Shown here piece by piece: positions 8,216 through 17,301 of a stretch of DNA of 33,277 nucleotides. The stretch comes from JBIOJM01 sp044450785. Its GTDB lineage: Bacteria > Planctomycetota > Planctomycetia > Isosphaerales > Isosphaeraceae. Position 1 is the stretch's first letter, and the number at the start of each line of letters is the position of its first letter. The stretch is from the NCBI GenBank assembly GCA_044450785.1, contig JBIOJM010000071.1, positions 1 to 33,277 of the forward strand, read 5' to 3'. The position numbers were made by a program, and so were the translations under genes. Below the pieces are notes generated by a model. It was not told where the DNA came from. It did no database searches and worked only from the letters and a program-made list of their open reading frames with translations.

Positions 8216-11200
8216 CTATTCAGCCTTTCCTGAAGCCTGTTGCAGGGGCTTGAGCACCAGGTCGGGCGCTGAGATCGGACCAGGCTTGGTCACCGTGATG
8301 TCAGTGGTGTCCAGAAGCCATGTCTCGCCGATCTTCAGTCTGCCGGCGAGCGTGCATCGCGTGCCGACCGGGATGCCCACGAAGGTATAGCGGCCGTCCA
8401 CATCGGTCTGCACGCGGCGAGTGATCCCAGGTGACGGCTCCTTGACTTCGGCTTGATTCGGCGGGTCCCCGACAATGCGACAACCCGCGTTCTTCTCGGC
8501 GAACGGCTTACCATCCTGGTAAGTGATTCGGCCGTGGATTGTCGCCGCCGCGGAGATGGGGACCCGAGCATCCTTGTCATCCGCGGAGATGAAGGTCAGA
8601 CCGGCCAGCGTGTCGTCCGGGCTTCGGGCCACGACCATCATCGGGTCGCGGTAGCGCTCGGTGCGGAATCGACCTTGCGCATCCGCGATCACATTGAACC
8701 TGCTTCTGACGCTGCGCGTGCCGTAATGTTGGCCCTCGACGATCGCACCGGCGACCGGCTGGTCACCCGGCACCTTTCGAACAACCAGGCCGGTCAGTTG
8801 CAAGACCGAGGGCCTTTCGATGTCAAAGTTTCGCACGATCTCTGGCTCATCGCCGATCTTGAAGCTCACCGGCGGCTGGATCATGGGTGGCAGGGAGAGC
8901 GAGTATTCGCCCGCCCCCACGCGGAATTGATAGCGTCCCTCCAAGTCGGTCATGGTCCGGCGGGTCAGTTGCAGGCGAACGTCATTGCCGATGGGTTGCC
9001 CTGGTCCGGTAAAGGAGTTCACGAGCGGCCCTTGTTCGATCAGCGAGACGACTTGATCAGCCGCGGGTCGGTGCTGCGGGCCGACGGTGGCGCGCCCGCG
9101 AATCAACGTCCCGGGGCCGAGTCGAAACTCGATCCCCTCGATCGGCTGCCCCTTGCGAGTGACAATGCCCGTCTTGCTCGGGGCTGCCCATTGTTCGTCG
9201 ACCGCGGCGATCATGAAGGGCATCTCCGACCGCACCCTGAACCGGAACGTGCCGTCCGCCCCGGTTCGTGCATGAGGCTCACTGGTCGTGTACGCGCTGG
9301 ACAAACCACGGGGGTCGGCTTGGAGCAGAATGCCTGACATGGGCTGTCCATCGGCCCCGATCACCCGGCCGGCCACCGGCACACTCCGAAGCAGGCGAAT
9401 CGTCGGCTGCCCGATATCGTCGGACGAGATGCTGATCGGAACGGATTCCGGAATGAATTCCAAGGACCAGATGGAGAACACGGCGAATTGCAGTTGCTCG
9501 GGGAGGAAGTCGAACGCCGCGATGCCTTGCGCGTCGGTCTTTACCCGAAGGACGGGAGAGTTGCCGGTGTGAATGCTGGCTATCTTTCCTCTGACGCTGA
9601 TCTGCCACGGCCAGAGCTCAAAGTTGGAGACGGGCTGTCCGGCCGAGTCGAGCGCGCGGATCTTCACGGTCCGCGCGCCGGCAAGGACCAGCGTGATGGT
9701 CTCGGGGAGCGGCAAGACCTCTCTATTGTACGGCCTGCCGACAGTGCGATAGGCTTCGTAATAGTCGAGGCCGAATCCCGGCTTGAGCGCGACAACGTTG
9801 AGCACTCGGGCATCCGCGGGGACGCGCAGGTGGGCAAGCCCCTGCGTATCGGTTTGTGCGAGCAACAAGGGGAAGAACATCAACGATAGGACCGTGTTGC
9901 TTTCGACCGGGACCTCGACCCACGCGTCCGGAACCGCGGCTCCCTGTTTGTCGGTCACGCGGACCGTCAAGGACCTCGCCGGCCTGAGTACGACCTTGAC
10001 CGTCGTCTCAGCTTGATTAATCGTCTCGGGGAAATGAACGAGGCCCTGCGTGGCCCCCTCGCCGGCCGAGGCGTGCAGCAGATGAAAATGGAGGCCCGGC
10101 TCGTCCACGACGACGGTGAAGGCTCCATCCGAGCCGCTGGCCGTGGCGAAGGTCTCCCTCCGGCCGATGACCCGGACGACCGCGCCGGCGACGGGCCGTC
10201 CGGCCTCGTCGACGGCCACGCCGTTGATCTGCGTCTGTTCCGGGCGACGCTGGGGCCTGGCCTGCGGCGCGGCCGCGGCACGCTTCTCTTGCGGGCTGTC
10301 CACGCCGAGCATCTCGATGGCGTCGAATGGATCGAGTGGCGCGGCCGCGGCACGCTTCTCCTGCGGCCTGCCCGCGGGTTCGCCCACCCGCACGCCCGCA
10401 ACAGCCAGCCCGGTGGTCAACAGAATGGCCGCAACCGCGCTCAGCACTCCGCGATGGATCGTCGTCATCGGTATCCTCCTCGGGTCGAGCAGTCCCGCCA
10501 CGCGGGCTTCAAGTGTCCAGTGTGGGGTAATCAGGCAGGTGACGAGCGACGACGATGGCTGCCGTGCCTGGCACGCCTCGGCGACCGCAAGGAGGGTGCG
10601 GGCATAACCGATCGGGTCCCCCGCGCGCAGCACGTGATCATCGCAGACCTCCTCGCGTGCCTGCGAAAGCCGTCGGTTCATGAAGTGGACCAGCGGGTGC
10701 GGCCAGAACAACAGCTCGGCCAGCCGCTGCAACAGCCCCACCAGCGGATCACGGCGGATCACGTGGGCACATTCGTGGACCAAGACCTCGAGAAGCTGTT
10801 GTTCCGTGAACGTTCGAAGCAATACTTCGGGGGTCAAGACCATCGGATGGAGCACGCCCGCGGTCACCGGCTCCCCGAGCGCCGGCAGCGCGGCGATCGG
10901 CGGGAGCTGCTCCCTGCGCAAGCCCAGCGTATCCGCGACCCGCGACAAGAGATCGTTCCACCTTTGTTGGTCGATCGGGAGGGCGGTCCGGCGCAATCGT
11001 CGTGAGACCAGGTGGCCCTGGAACAACCGCCCCAGCAGCACCAAAGCGCCCAGCGCCCAGGTCGAGAGGATCAGGCCGGCGGCGAGCCGCCACGACCCGA
11101 GTGAGGAAACCCACTTCCTGGCCCTGGAGTGGGCCTGTGCCTCCGCGAGCCGATGCCGAAGCTCGCGACTCCGAGCCCGCGAATCGTCCGCATTTTCGGA

Positions 11201-11572
11201 CGGCGACGCCACGGTCAAGCCGGCTGACTGTGGGTGCCCCACCGTTTGAAATGGCCCTTCGGCATCGTCTTCGAGTGCGTCGATGATCGGCTTGATCGAG
11301 CCGCCCGCCTCAGGCGCGGGGCGGGTCGGCAGGACATGGCTTGGGATGGTCACCACGGCCAGGCCCGTCGATGAGACGACCAGGGCCAGCGCCGGGCTGA
11401 GCAGGACGCCGGCCAGCGCGCAGAGCCAGACACCGTGCCGCGCCGCCGCGTTGCGACGGAAGCTCACTGTCAGGATGGCTGCCACCACGATCACCATGGT
11501 CGCCTGCCCCAGCACGCTGGCGGCCAGTGCCAGGCTCGAATCGAACAGGGCAACGCCATTGAAGCTGTTCAT
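8216..11572 (-). CDS. M56 (BlaR1-like) membrane metallopeptidase with long carboxypeptidase-regulatory-like tail
   Basis: An 1118-residue sensor protease of the M56 family, which includes BlaR1 and MecR1. The ATG at 11572 overlaps the repressor stop by four bases (ATGA). Likely membrane helices lie at about 15-37, 48-72, 163-184 and 375-394. The zinc motif HECAH is at 266-270, with a further Glu in REEVCDDHVL near 307. From about 447 to the end the protein is not a penicillin-binding domain but a series of beta-sandwich repeats of the carboxypeptidase-regulatory type (GVAVDEAGRPVAGAVVRV, GRVIGADGQPMSGILLQA, GRITYQDGKPF). By analogy with BlaR1, the outer domain would sense a signal and activate cleavage of the BlaI-like repressor. 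The ligand is unknown. The hinge after the fourth helix contains a 24-residue duplication. Confidence 0.88.
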   Translation of the reverse strand: MNSFNGVALFDSSLALAASVLGQATMVIVVAAILTVSFRRNAAARHGVWLCALAGVLLSPALALVVSSTGLAVVTIPSHVLPTRPAPEAGGSIKPIIDALEDDAEGPFQTVGHPQSAGLTVASPSENADDSRARSRELRHRLAEAQAHSRARKWVSSLGSWRLAAGLILSTWALGALVLLGRLFQGHLVSRRLRRTALPIDQQRWNDLLSRVADTLGLRREQLPPIAALPALGEPVTAGVLHPMVLTPEVLLRTFTEQQLLEVLVHECAHVIRRDPLVGLLQRLAELLFWPHPLVHFMNRRLSQAREEVCDDHVLRAGDPIGYARTLLAVAEACQARQPSSSLVTCLITPHWTLEARVAGLLDPRRIPMTTIHRGVLSAVAAILLTTGLAVAGVRVGEPAGRPQEKRAAAAPLDPFDAIEMLGVDSPQEKRAAAAPQARPQRRPEQTQINGVAVDEAGRPVAGAVVRVIGRRETFATASGSDGAFTVVVDEPGLHFHLLHASAGEGATQGLVHFPETINQAETTVKVVLRPARSLTVRVTDKQGAAVPDAWVEVPVESNTVLSLMFFPLLLAQTDTQGLAHLRVPADARVLNVVALKPGFGLDYYEAYRTVGRPYNREVLPLPETITLVLAGARTVKIRALDSAGQPVSNFELWPWQISVRGKIASIHTGNSPVLRVKTDAQGIAAFDFLPEQLQFAVFSIWSLEFIPESVPISISSDDIGQPTIRLLRSVPVAGRVIGADGQPMSGILLQADPRGLSSAYTTSEPHARTGADGTFRFRVRSEMPFMIAAVDEQWAAPSKTGIVTRKGQPIEGIEFRLGPGTLIRGRATVGPQHRPAADQVVSLIEQGPLVNSFTGPGQPIGNDVRLQLTRRTMTDLEGRYQFRVGAGEYSLSLPPMIQPPVSFKIGDEPEIVRNFDIERPSVLQLTGLVVRKVPGDQPVAGAIVEGQHYGTRSVRSRFNVIADAQGRFRTERYRDPMMVVARSPDDTLAGLTFISADDKDARVPISAAATIHGRITYQDGKPFAEKNAGCRIVGDPPNQAEVKEPSPGITRRVQTDVDGRYTFVGIPVGTRCTLAGRLKIGETWLLDTTDITVTKPGPISAPDLVLKPLQQASGKAE
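10266..10366. repeat. In-gene direct repeat, 72-bp period, in the M56 hinge
   Basis: A 29-bp segment at 10266-10294 recurs with one mismatch at 10338-10366, a period of 72 bp or 24 codons. It encodes PQEKRAAAAP at residues 403-412 and again at 427-436, between the last membrane helix and the extracytoplasmic tail. It looks like an in-frame duplication of a flexible linker. Confidence 0.8.
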
Positions 11573-11994
11573 CGCTCGGCCCTCCTGGTCTTCGTCTCTT
11601 GCTCGGCCTCGTCGATCATCCGCCGGATGCGCTGAACTTCCGTGGGCGTGACCCCGCGACCGTGCAGGAGCGCCAGGACCAACCCCTCGGCCGAGCCGCC
11701 GAACGCCGAGTCGACCAGACGCTCGACCATTCCGCCCAGGACGTCCTCGCGCGGTTTCACGGCCCGATAGCGAAATGCATGACCTTCGGCCGAGCACCGT
11801 AGCCAACCCTTCTCCTCGAGCCGGACCATCATGGTCTGGACCGTGTTCCGGGCCACCGGGCGTTGCGCCGCAATCGCCTTCCAGACCGCGCTCACGGTCG
11901 ACTCACCCTGCTCCCAGACCACGTTCATGATCTCCATCTGCGCCTCCGAGAGCGGTGGCGGAGCGGGCGCTCGCGGTGTCTCAGGCCTGGTCAT
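11569..11994 (-). CDS. BlaI/MecI-family transcriptional repressor (first copy)
   Basis: A 141-residue winged-helix repressor of the BlaI/MecI/CopY family. Residues about 15-75 (LSEAQMEIMNVVWEQG, STVSAVWKAI, VARNTVQTMMVRLEEKGWL) are the typical DNA-binding domain with its Trp-rich first helix. The remainder (about 80-135) is the helical dimerisation part. The start at 11994 has a strong Shine-Dalgarno sequence, AAGGAGGGG complementary to 11997-12005. The stop overlaps the M56 start as ATGA, so repressor and sensor protease are made together. In known systems such repressors control their own operon and are inactivated by proteolysis downstream of the M56 partner. The dyad at 12023-12064 is the probable operator. 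Nothing shows a link to beta-lactam resistance here. Confidence 0.92.
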   Translation of the reverse strand: MTRPETPRAPAPPPLSEAQMEIMNVVWEQGESTVSAVWKAIAAQRPVARNTVQTMMVRLEEKGWLRCSAEGHAFRYRAVKPREDVLGGMVERLVDSAFGGSAEGLVLALLHGRGVTPTEVQRIRRMIDEAEQETKTRRAER

Positions 11995-12022
11995 CTCCCC
12001 TCCTTGTGGTCGTCGAGGAAAG

Positions 12023-12070
12023 TTACCTACACTTGTCAGCTATTGTGCCGACACTCGTAGGTAATTGCAA
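12023..12070 (-). promoter_or_regulatory. Promoter and inverted-repeat operator of the first BlaI-M56 pair
   Basis: Read on the minus strand, TTGCAA (12070-12065) and CACAAT (12047-12042) are 17 bp apart and form a candidate promoter. Superimposed is an imperfect inverted repeat with 17-bp arms (13 of 17 positions paired) around an 8-bp centre. The outer arms TTACCTAC (12023-12030) and GTAGGTAA (12057-12064) are perfect, and inner TGTC/GACA blocks lie at 12034-12037 and 12050-12053. Each arm thus contains CTAC-N3-TGTC, reminiscent of the TACA/TGTA dyads bound by BlaI and MecI. One arm fills the promoter spacer and the other lies just past the expected start of transcription. Confidence 0.55.
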
Positions 12071-12224
12071 GAGTCTCGTCGTCTTTTTCTTGACGCGGGT
12101 GATCGGGGAGGACCGGCGAGGCGCTGATGCATGGTAAGACGCGGGCGATCAGGATAGAATGAGTTTGCTCACCCGACCGCGCTCCCGGGAACGGATGTGG
12201 CTTCGCGATGCCATTTTCTTCTGG

Positions 12225-12238
12225 CCACTGGCCAGTGG
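12225..12238. promoter_or_regulatory. Perfect 14-bp palindrome upstream of the oxidoreductase gene
   Basis: CCACTGGCCAGTGG is its own reverse complement and lies about 90 bp before the GTG start at 12328. It also overlaps a CTGGCCA/TGGCCAG dyad at 12221-12235. It could be an operator for the oxidoreductase gene. The rest of the 333-bp divergent region (11995-12327) shows the BlaI operator and a ribosome site (AGGAGATC) for the downstream gene, but no other clear signal. Confidence 0.35.
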
Positions 12239-12327
12239 AGTGGAATGTCTGAGGCATCGGTCCAGCGAAGCGCGTCGAAACCCGGCGAGTTTCTGCTTCG
12301 AACGCAGCTCAATCAGGAGATCCTGCC

Positions 12328-13665
12328 GTGACTGACCGACCTCAATCAACGAATCCCACCGAATCGACTCCTGCATCTTCCCTCGCCGGCTCGCGTCGCG
12401 ATTTCCTGATGGGCTCGACGACCGCGATGGTGGGAGCGGCGACCGCCGCGACGGTGGTGACCGGCTTGGCGGTTCCCCTCGTTCATGCGGCCGGCAGCGG
12501 CACGATCAAGGTCGGCCTGATTGGTTGCGGCGGCCGGGGCAGCGGAGCGGCGGAGCAGGCGCTCACCGCCGACTCCGGCACCAAGCTCGTCGCGATGGCC
12601 GACGCCTTCCAGGATCGGCTCGACGACAGCCTCTCCGAGCTCAAGGGATCGAAGGTCGCCTCCCGCGTCGACGTTCCGAAGGATCGCCAGTACGCCGGCT
12701 TCGACGCCTACAAGCACGTCACCGACCAGGTCGACGTCGTCCTCCTGACGACACCTCCGCACTTCCGGCCCCTTCACCTCGCTTACGCCGTCGAGAAGGG
12801 CGTCCACGCCTTCGTCGAGAAGCCCATGGCGGTCGACGGGCCCGGTCTGCGCAAGTTCGTTCAGGCTTGCAAGGATGCCCAGGCCAAAAACCTCTCCCTC
12901 GTCAACGGTTTCTGCTGGCGTTACGACGGCCCGCGCCGTGAGACCATGAAGCAGGTCTGCGACGGCAAGTTCGGCGACGTCGTCGCCATCGAGACGACCT
13001 ACAACTCGCACGGAGTCTGGGACCCGCGCAAGATCCGAGAGCGATGCTCCTCCGACATGGAGTACCAGATGCGCAACTGGTACTACTACGGCTGGCTCTC
13101 GGGCGACCACATCGTCGAGCAGGCCGTGCACGGCATCGACACCATGGGCTGGGTCATGGGTGACAAGCTGCCGGTCCGCTGCTGGGGTATCGGTGGCCGT
13201 CAGTCCCGAACCGACGCCAAGTACGGCAATATCTGGGATCATTTCTCGGTCGTTTACGAGTATCCCGACAACGTCCGCGGCTACCACCACTGTCGCCATT
13301 GGGAAAATACACCCACCCAGACCAAAGACTACATCCTTGGTACCAAGGGCACGGCGGACGTTTTCGGTAATACCATCACCGGCGCGAACAAATGGCGCTA
13401 TCGCGGTCCCAAGACGGACAAGTATCAAGTCGAGCACGATGAGATGTTCGCCGCCATCCGGGCCGGCAAGCCGATCAACAATGGCGAGAAAGCGGCCTGG
13501 AGCACCTTGCTTGCCTTGATGGGCCGCACGGCCGCCTACACCGGTCAGGTCCTCACTCCGAACATGGTACTCAATTCCACGGAAGACTTGACCCCTCCCA
13601 AGTACGAATTCGGTCCGCTGGCCATGCCCCCCATTCCGGTGCCCGGCACCACCAAGTTCGTCTGA
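12328..13665 (+). CDS. Gfo/Idh/MocA family oxidoreductase with Tat signal
   Basis: A 445-residue NAD(P)-dependent oxidoreductase of the Gfo/Idh/MocA family. The GTG start at 12328 is preceded by AGGAGATC. A twin-arginine signal (SRRDFL, Arg23-Arg24) with a hydrophobic Ala/Val stretch to about residue 55 indicates folded export, as in glucose-fructose oxidoreductase and the many Tat-exported paralogues of planctomycetes. The Rossmann motif is GCGGRG at 67-72, and the family motif EKP is at 164-166. The C-terminal domain carries the usual substrate-facing His and Asp residues (DHIVEQAVHGIDTMGW). It probably oxidises or isomerises a sugar or inositol derivative; the substrate cannot be told. It is transcribed alone, convergent with the ABC-M1 gene, whose stop lies 33 bp away. 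Confidence 0.94.
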   Translation: MTDRPQSTNPTESTPASSLAGSRRDFLMGSTTAMVGAATAATVVTGLAVPLVHAAGSGTIKVGLIGCGGRGSGAAEQALTADSGTKLVAMADAFQDRLDDSLSELKGSKVASRVDVPKDRQYAGFDAYKHVTDQVDVVLLTTPPHFRPLHLAYAVEKGVHAFVEKPMAVDGPGLRKFVQACKDAQAKNLSLVNGFCWRYDGPRRETMKQVCDGKFGDVVAIETTYNSHGVWDPRKIRERCSSDMEYQMRNWYYYGWLSGDHIVEQAVHGIDTMGWVMGDKLPVRCWGIGGRQSRTDAKYGNIWDHFSVVYEYPDNVRGYHHCRHWENTPTQTKDYILGTKGTADVFGNTITGANKWRYRGPKTDKYQVEHDEMFAAIRAGKPINNGEKAAWSTLLALMGRTAAYTGQVLTPNMVLNSTEDLTPPKYEFGPLAMPPIPVPGTTKFV

Positions 13666-13698
13666 GTCGGGTTGAGTGGGGAGGGTGTGCTATGTCGA

Positions 13699-16600
13699 TC
13701 AGAACTTCGCCACCGCGCTCTTCCGACGAAGCTGGAGGATCTTGGCGTCGGGATCGACCACGATCCGCTCGGGCTCGAAGGGGCAGGGGATGACGACGTC
13801 GTGCGACTCACCCTTGCCCAGTGTGACGGTCGCGCGCGCCTCGCGGTATTCAGTTGAGGGCGATCCGTCCTTGGCGAATCGCTCCCCGCGCGTGGCGGCG
13901 ACGTCGACGGGCATGACGCCGGTCCCGACGTTCTCGAGCCGGACTGCCACGTCCCAGTCCTGCCCGTGTACGGTTTTCCTCGGTTCGTGCAGACGATATT
14001 CGGGAACGACGACCTCGAAGAACCACTGGTGAGTGAAGGCGTCGAAAGCCGCCGCGTCAGCCGCGAAGGGGCGCATCGAGGCCAGGAAGTCCTGGAGCAC
14101 CGGATGGTCGGAGTTGCCGTGGTAGGTCTTGATGAACGCTCGCATGCCGGCCAGGGCTCGGTCGCGCCCCATCTGGTTCAAGAGCATCCAGAAAACCCAG
14201 CCTCCCTTGTCGTAAGTCACCGTCGTATCGCCGGGCTTGGTACCATCAATCTTGACCATGGGACGCTCGGAGTCGACTTGTCGGTCCCTGGCGTAATTCG
14301 CCTCGAGGCGCTTGCAAAAATCGATCCGGGCATTGAGACCCTTGGCCTGCTCGACGAGCAGGATCGTCGAGAAGTGGGCCGTCCCCTCCGCGAGGATGTT
14401 GCCTCCCGGCCCCTTGCCCGGCGTCAGGATGTTGCCCCACCACTGGTGCGCCGCCTCGTGGCCGGTGATCTCGAAGGCCGCGTGGATCTCCGGGCTGCTC
14501 TGGGTCAAGAAGCCGATCCCCTCGGAAAACGTGATGTTGGTCGGGAACCCCTGGGCGTAACTCGCCAGGTTCGGGAACTCAGAGAGCTTCAGCTCGCGCC
14601 AGGGATAGGGGTAAAACCACTCGGAGTAATAGCGGCGCGCCGCATCGAGCGACTCGCGCATCTCGACGATGTTGTAAGGATGGGCAGCGTTGTAGTAGAT
14701 GGCGGTGCCTTCACCGCGTTCGACTTGCCACCGGCCTGCAATGACGTTGAAGAAACTCACCGGATGGTCGCTCTCCCACACGACGGTGCGCCGGCGATCC
14801 TTGACGGTGTCAGCCGTCTGGGTCCCCACCGAGTTGATCGTGAAGTCGGCCGGGCCGGTGATCGTGATCTTGGTCGTGAACGGCGCGCGAGTGCCAACGA
14901 ACGAGTCGGTCTGTCCCTTGTAGAAATCGTCGCGGTACTCCTTGGGGTCGTGCCGATTTTCGTCGTCGATGCCGGCTGCTTCGACGTAACCCAGGACCGG
15001 CGCGATGCTGCCGCTAAAGCTCGTCAAGACCACGGCCGAAGGGACGATAAACTCGGATGCACCGCCCCCCTTCTTGCTGATTCCCCGAGGATAAGTCCCC
15101 TCGTGCTCGAACCCGATCCGCACCATCTCTCCTGGAGCGAGAGCGCCCTTCGGCGGCGTGAAGACATAGAGCCCCGCGCTGTTCTTGGGGGAGTAGGGCT
15201 CCTCACCCATGGACCAGGACAGCTTTTCCCAATGCGGTGCGGCGGTCAAAAGAACCTGGTCCAGTGGCTGGTCTCCCGCGTTGATCAGGTCGTATTTCCC
15301 CGAGACGTGATACCGATTCCGCTCAGGATACAGGTCGAGCGCGAGCGTGAGGTGCTTCAGATCGGGAATCTTGGCGTCGCGATAGGTTGCCATGTTCTTG
15401 CGCCAGTAATCCTTTTCCTGTTTCTTGGCCGCGCCGCCGTCGTGGCCCCAGCTCACCTCGAGCGCCAGCCAGATGCCCGCGAAGAGGGGGAGCACCATCC
15501 ACGGAGCCATCCGTAACGACGTGAGGGCGAGAGACCGCGGGCTTAGCCGGTGGACGACGCGGGTTGCGTCCCACTCGCGGCGACGAAAGCAAGCCAATGC
15601 CAGCACCACCAGGAAGACCGCCAAGCCCACGGCCATGAGCCGGGACAGGACCAGGGCCCTGCGGTCCAGCTCGAGCACGCTGATGTCGCTCCAGCGGACC
15701 GCGTTCCAGAGCGGCCAGTTGCCGACCCAGTTGATCTGATCGGTCAGCAGGCGATACCCCGTGAAACCGAGGACGGCCAGGCCCAGTGCGTACGTGGTAT
15801 AGCGGTTCTGCGTGATGGTTTGGACCGTGATCACCAGCGTCGTCCAGACCAGGACCGTCGGTGTCAACAACAAGCCCCAGACCAGCAGAAACGGTCGAAT
15901 CTCCAGGCCTGACTTTTGCTGAATCAACAGGATGATGACCCCGGCCAGCGCGACGGCCAAGGCGATCGCCAGACCCACCACGACCAGGGCGACCCCCTTG
16001 CCCAACAGCAGCGATCCCGTGCGGATCGGCGTGGCGTATGCGATCGCGGCCAGCCGGGTCACTCGTTCGCGCTCGAGCGACTCGACCGCATAGAACAGAA
16101 GCAGCAGACAGAGAAAAAGGGCCAGGGTTGCCATCGTGCGAACGGCGAACGTGCCGGACGTGATCAACAGTCGTGTGTCAAGGAAACCAACATCGACGAG
16201 CGAATTGCCGAGTGTCTGAAGCAGGATCAGGGGGACGAAAAGATAGAGGCCGGGGCTCGAGCGCAGCTCGGTCAGCTCGACTCGAGCCACCTGCCAGGCA
16301 CCACCGATCAGGCCGGGCCGCGCCGTCGTCATGCCGAGCGAGGCGAGCGGGGTCGGCCGGGGCTCGATCGCCGAGATTACCTCCGCTAGGTTGGTGCCTG
16401 CGATCCGCCGGCTGGCGCGCCGGGAGGTCGCGCCGCGCAACGTCGCCGCGAAATGACGCGCGGAAAGGACCACCGCGAAGAGCCCGAGGGCGACGAAGAC
16501 CGCCCGGCTGATCAAGAAGCCTCGATCGGGCGGGATTGCCTCATTGTTGTAGAAGCTCACGCCCCGGTCGACCTTGATCCAGGTCTCGTTCAACCAGCGG

Positions 16601-17301
16601 AACCCGGACACGTCGATCCACATGAGAAGGTTATTGAGCCGAGGGTCAAGCCAGTTTGGCGACCACTCCCACAAGAAGAAAATGTCGACCAGCAAAATCG
16701 CCACCGGCAAGACGGAGACGAGCACGGGCCGGCGCGTCCGCTCACCAGCCCAGAACGAGATGCCGGCCAGAAAAACGATCGTCGGAATCGAGAACAGGAG
16801 CGCGGACCTCAGGTAGTTGAGCGCGAAGAGCGGCCCGCGCATCTCCTGGGTCTCGGAGTTGGGCAGCACATGGTTGAAAAACAGCATCGACGCCAGGTGG
16901 AGGCCCAGGATCAGCGCGCAGCCGGCCAGCACGGCCGTGAACTTGCCCCAGATGTACTCACCCGGACGCAGCGGCGTCGCATGGATCAGCTCGCCCAGCC
17001 GCCACTGGTCGTCCTGGATCACCGTCATTCCCGCGGCCACCGAGACGAAGAAGCCGTAAAAGAGGACCGTCACCACCGCAAGCTGCATGGCCACGGCGAA
17101 CTCGGAGGTGACATAGGCTTTGGTCCCCCCCACCGCCGCGTTACCGGACCGGATCTGCATCGCCCCGCTTGACATCCCCCAGGCGGTCAAACCCAGGATC
17201 AAGGCCCAGACGATGAACAGCGGGCGGCGGGAATGATAGGCGAGGTCGCCGGCAAACACGGTACGGAACCGGCCGAGGCTCGAGCCGAGAGTCACACTCA
17301 T
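13699..17301 (-). CDS. ABC-2 type permease fused to M1-family aminopeptidase
   Basis: A 1200-residue protein in two halves. Residues 1 to about 600 contain two blocks of about six membrane helices each (for example VVTVLFYGFFVSVAAGMTV and MATLALFLCLLLLFYAVESL), as in ABC-2 export permeases. After a last helix near 610-630, the rest is an M1 gluzincin peptidase facing outward. The zinc motif is HEAAHQWWG at 948-956, followed by Glu972 in LAEGTAHF. The His-Glu spacing of 19 residues, one more than in classic M1 enzymes, fits my memory of other permease-M1 fusions. The start ATG at 17301 has GAGGTGA just upstream and overlaps the ATPase stop as ATGA. The cargo is unknown; the enzyme half may trim exported peptides or act on envelope proteins. 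Confidence 0.93.
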   Translation of the reverse strand: MSVTLGSSLGRFRTVFAGDLAYHSRRPLFIVWALILGLTAWGMSSGAMQIRSGNAAVGGTKAYVTSEFAVAMQLAVVTVLFYGFFVSVAAGMTVIQDDQWRLGELIHATPLRPGEYIWGKFTAVLAGCALILGLHLASMLFFNHVLPNSETQEMRGPLFALNYLRSALLFSIPTIVFLAGISFWAGERTRRPVLVSVLPVAILLVDIFFLWEWSPNWLDPRLNNLLMWIDVSGFRWLNETWIKVDRGVSFYNNEAIPPDRGFLISRAVFVALGLFAVVLSARHFAATLRGATSRRASRRIAGTNLAEVISAIEPRPTPLASLGMTTARPGLIGGAWQVARVELTELRSSPGLYLFVPLILLQTLGNSLVDVGFLDTRLLITSGTFAVRTMATLALFLCLLLLFYAVESLERERVTRLAAIAYATPIRTGSLLLGKGVALVVVGLAIALAVALAGVIILLIQQKSGLEIRPFLLVWGLLLTPTVLVWTTLVITVQTITQNRYTTYALGLAVLGFTGYRLLTDQINWVGNWPLWNAVRWSDISVLELDRRALVLSRLMAVGLAVFLVVLALACFRRREWDATRVVHRLSPRSLALTSLRMAPWMVLPLFAGIWLALEVSWGHDGGAAKKQEKDYWRKNMATYRDAKIPDLKHLTLALDLYPERNRYHVSGKYDLINAGDQPLDQVLLTAAPHWEKLSWSMGEEPYSPKNSAGLYVFTPPKGALAPGEMVRIGFEHEGTYPRGISKKGGGASEFIVPSAVVLTSFSGSIAPVLGYVEAAGIDDENRHDPKEYRDDFYKGQTDSFVGTRAPFTTKITITGPADFTINSVGTQTADTVKDRRRTVVWESDHPVSFFNVIAGRWQVERGEGTAIYYNAAHPYNIVEMRESLDAARRYYSEWFYPYPWRELKLSEFPNLASYAQGFPTNITFSEGIGFLTQSSPEIHAAFEITGHEAAHQWWGNILTPGKGPGGNILAEGTAHFSTILLVEQAKGLNARIDFCKRLEANYARDRQVDSERPMVKIDGTKPGDTTVTYDKGGWVFWMLLNQMGRDRALAGMRAFIKTYHGNSDHPVLQDFLASMRPFAADAAAFDAFTHQWFFEVVVPEYRLHEPRKTVHGQDWDVAVRLENVGTGVMPVDVAATRGERFAKDGSPSTEYREARATVTLGKGESHDVVIPCPFEPERIVVDPDAKILQLRRKSAVAKF

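Noticed and set aside
11569..12070. Classical beta-lactam resistance operon (blaI-blaR1)
   Set aside because: There is no beta-lactamase gene nearby and the sensor lacks the penicillin-binding domain.
13966..15516. Plus-strand open frame of 516 codons
   Set aside because: Antisense to the M1 peptidase half of the permease fusion, which has clear catalytic motifs. Long antisense frames are common at this GC content.
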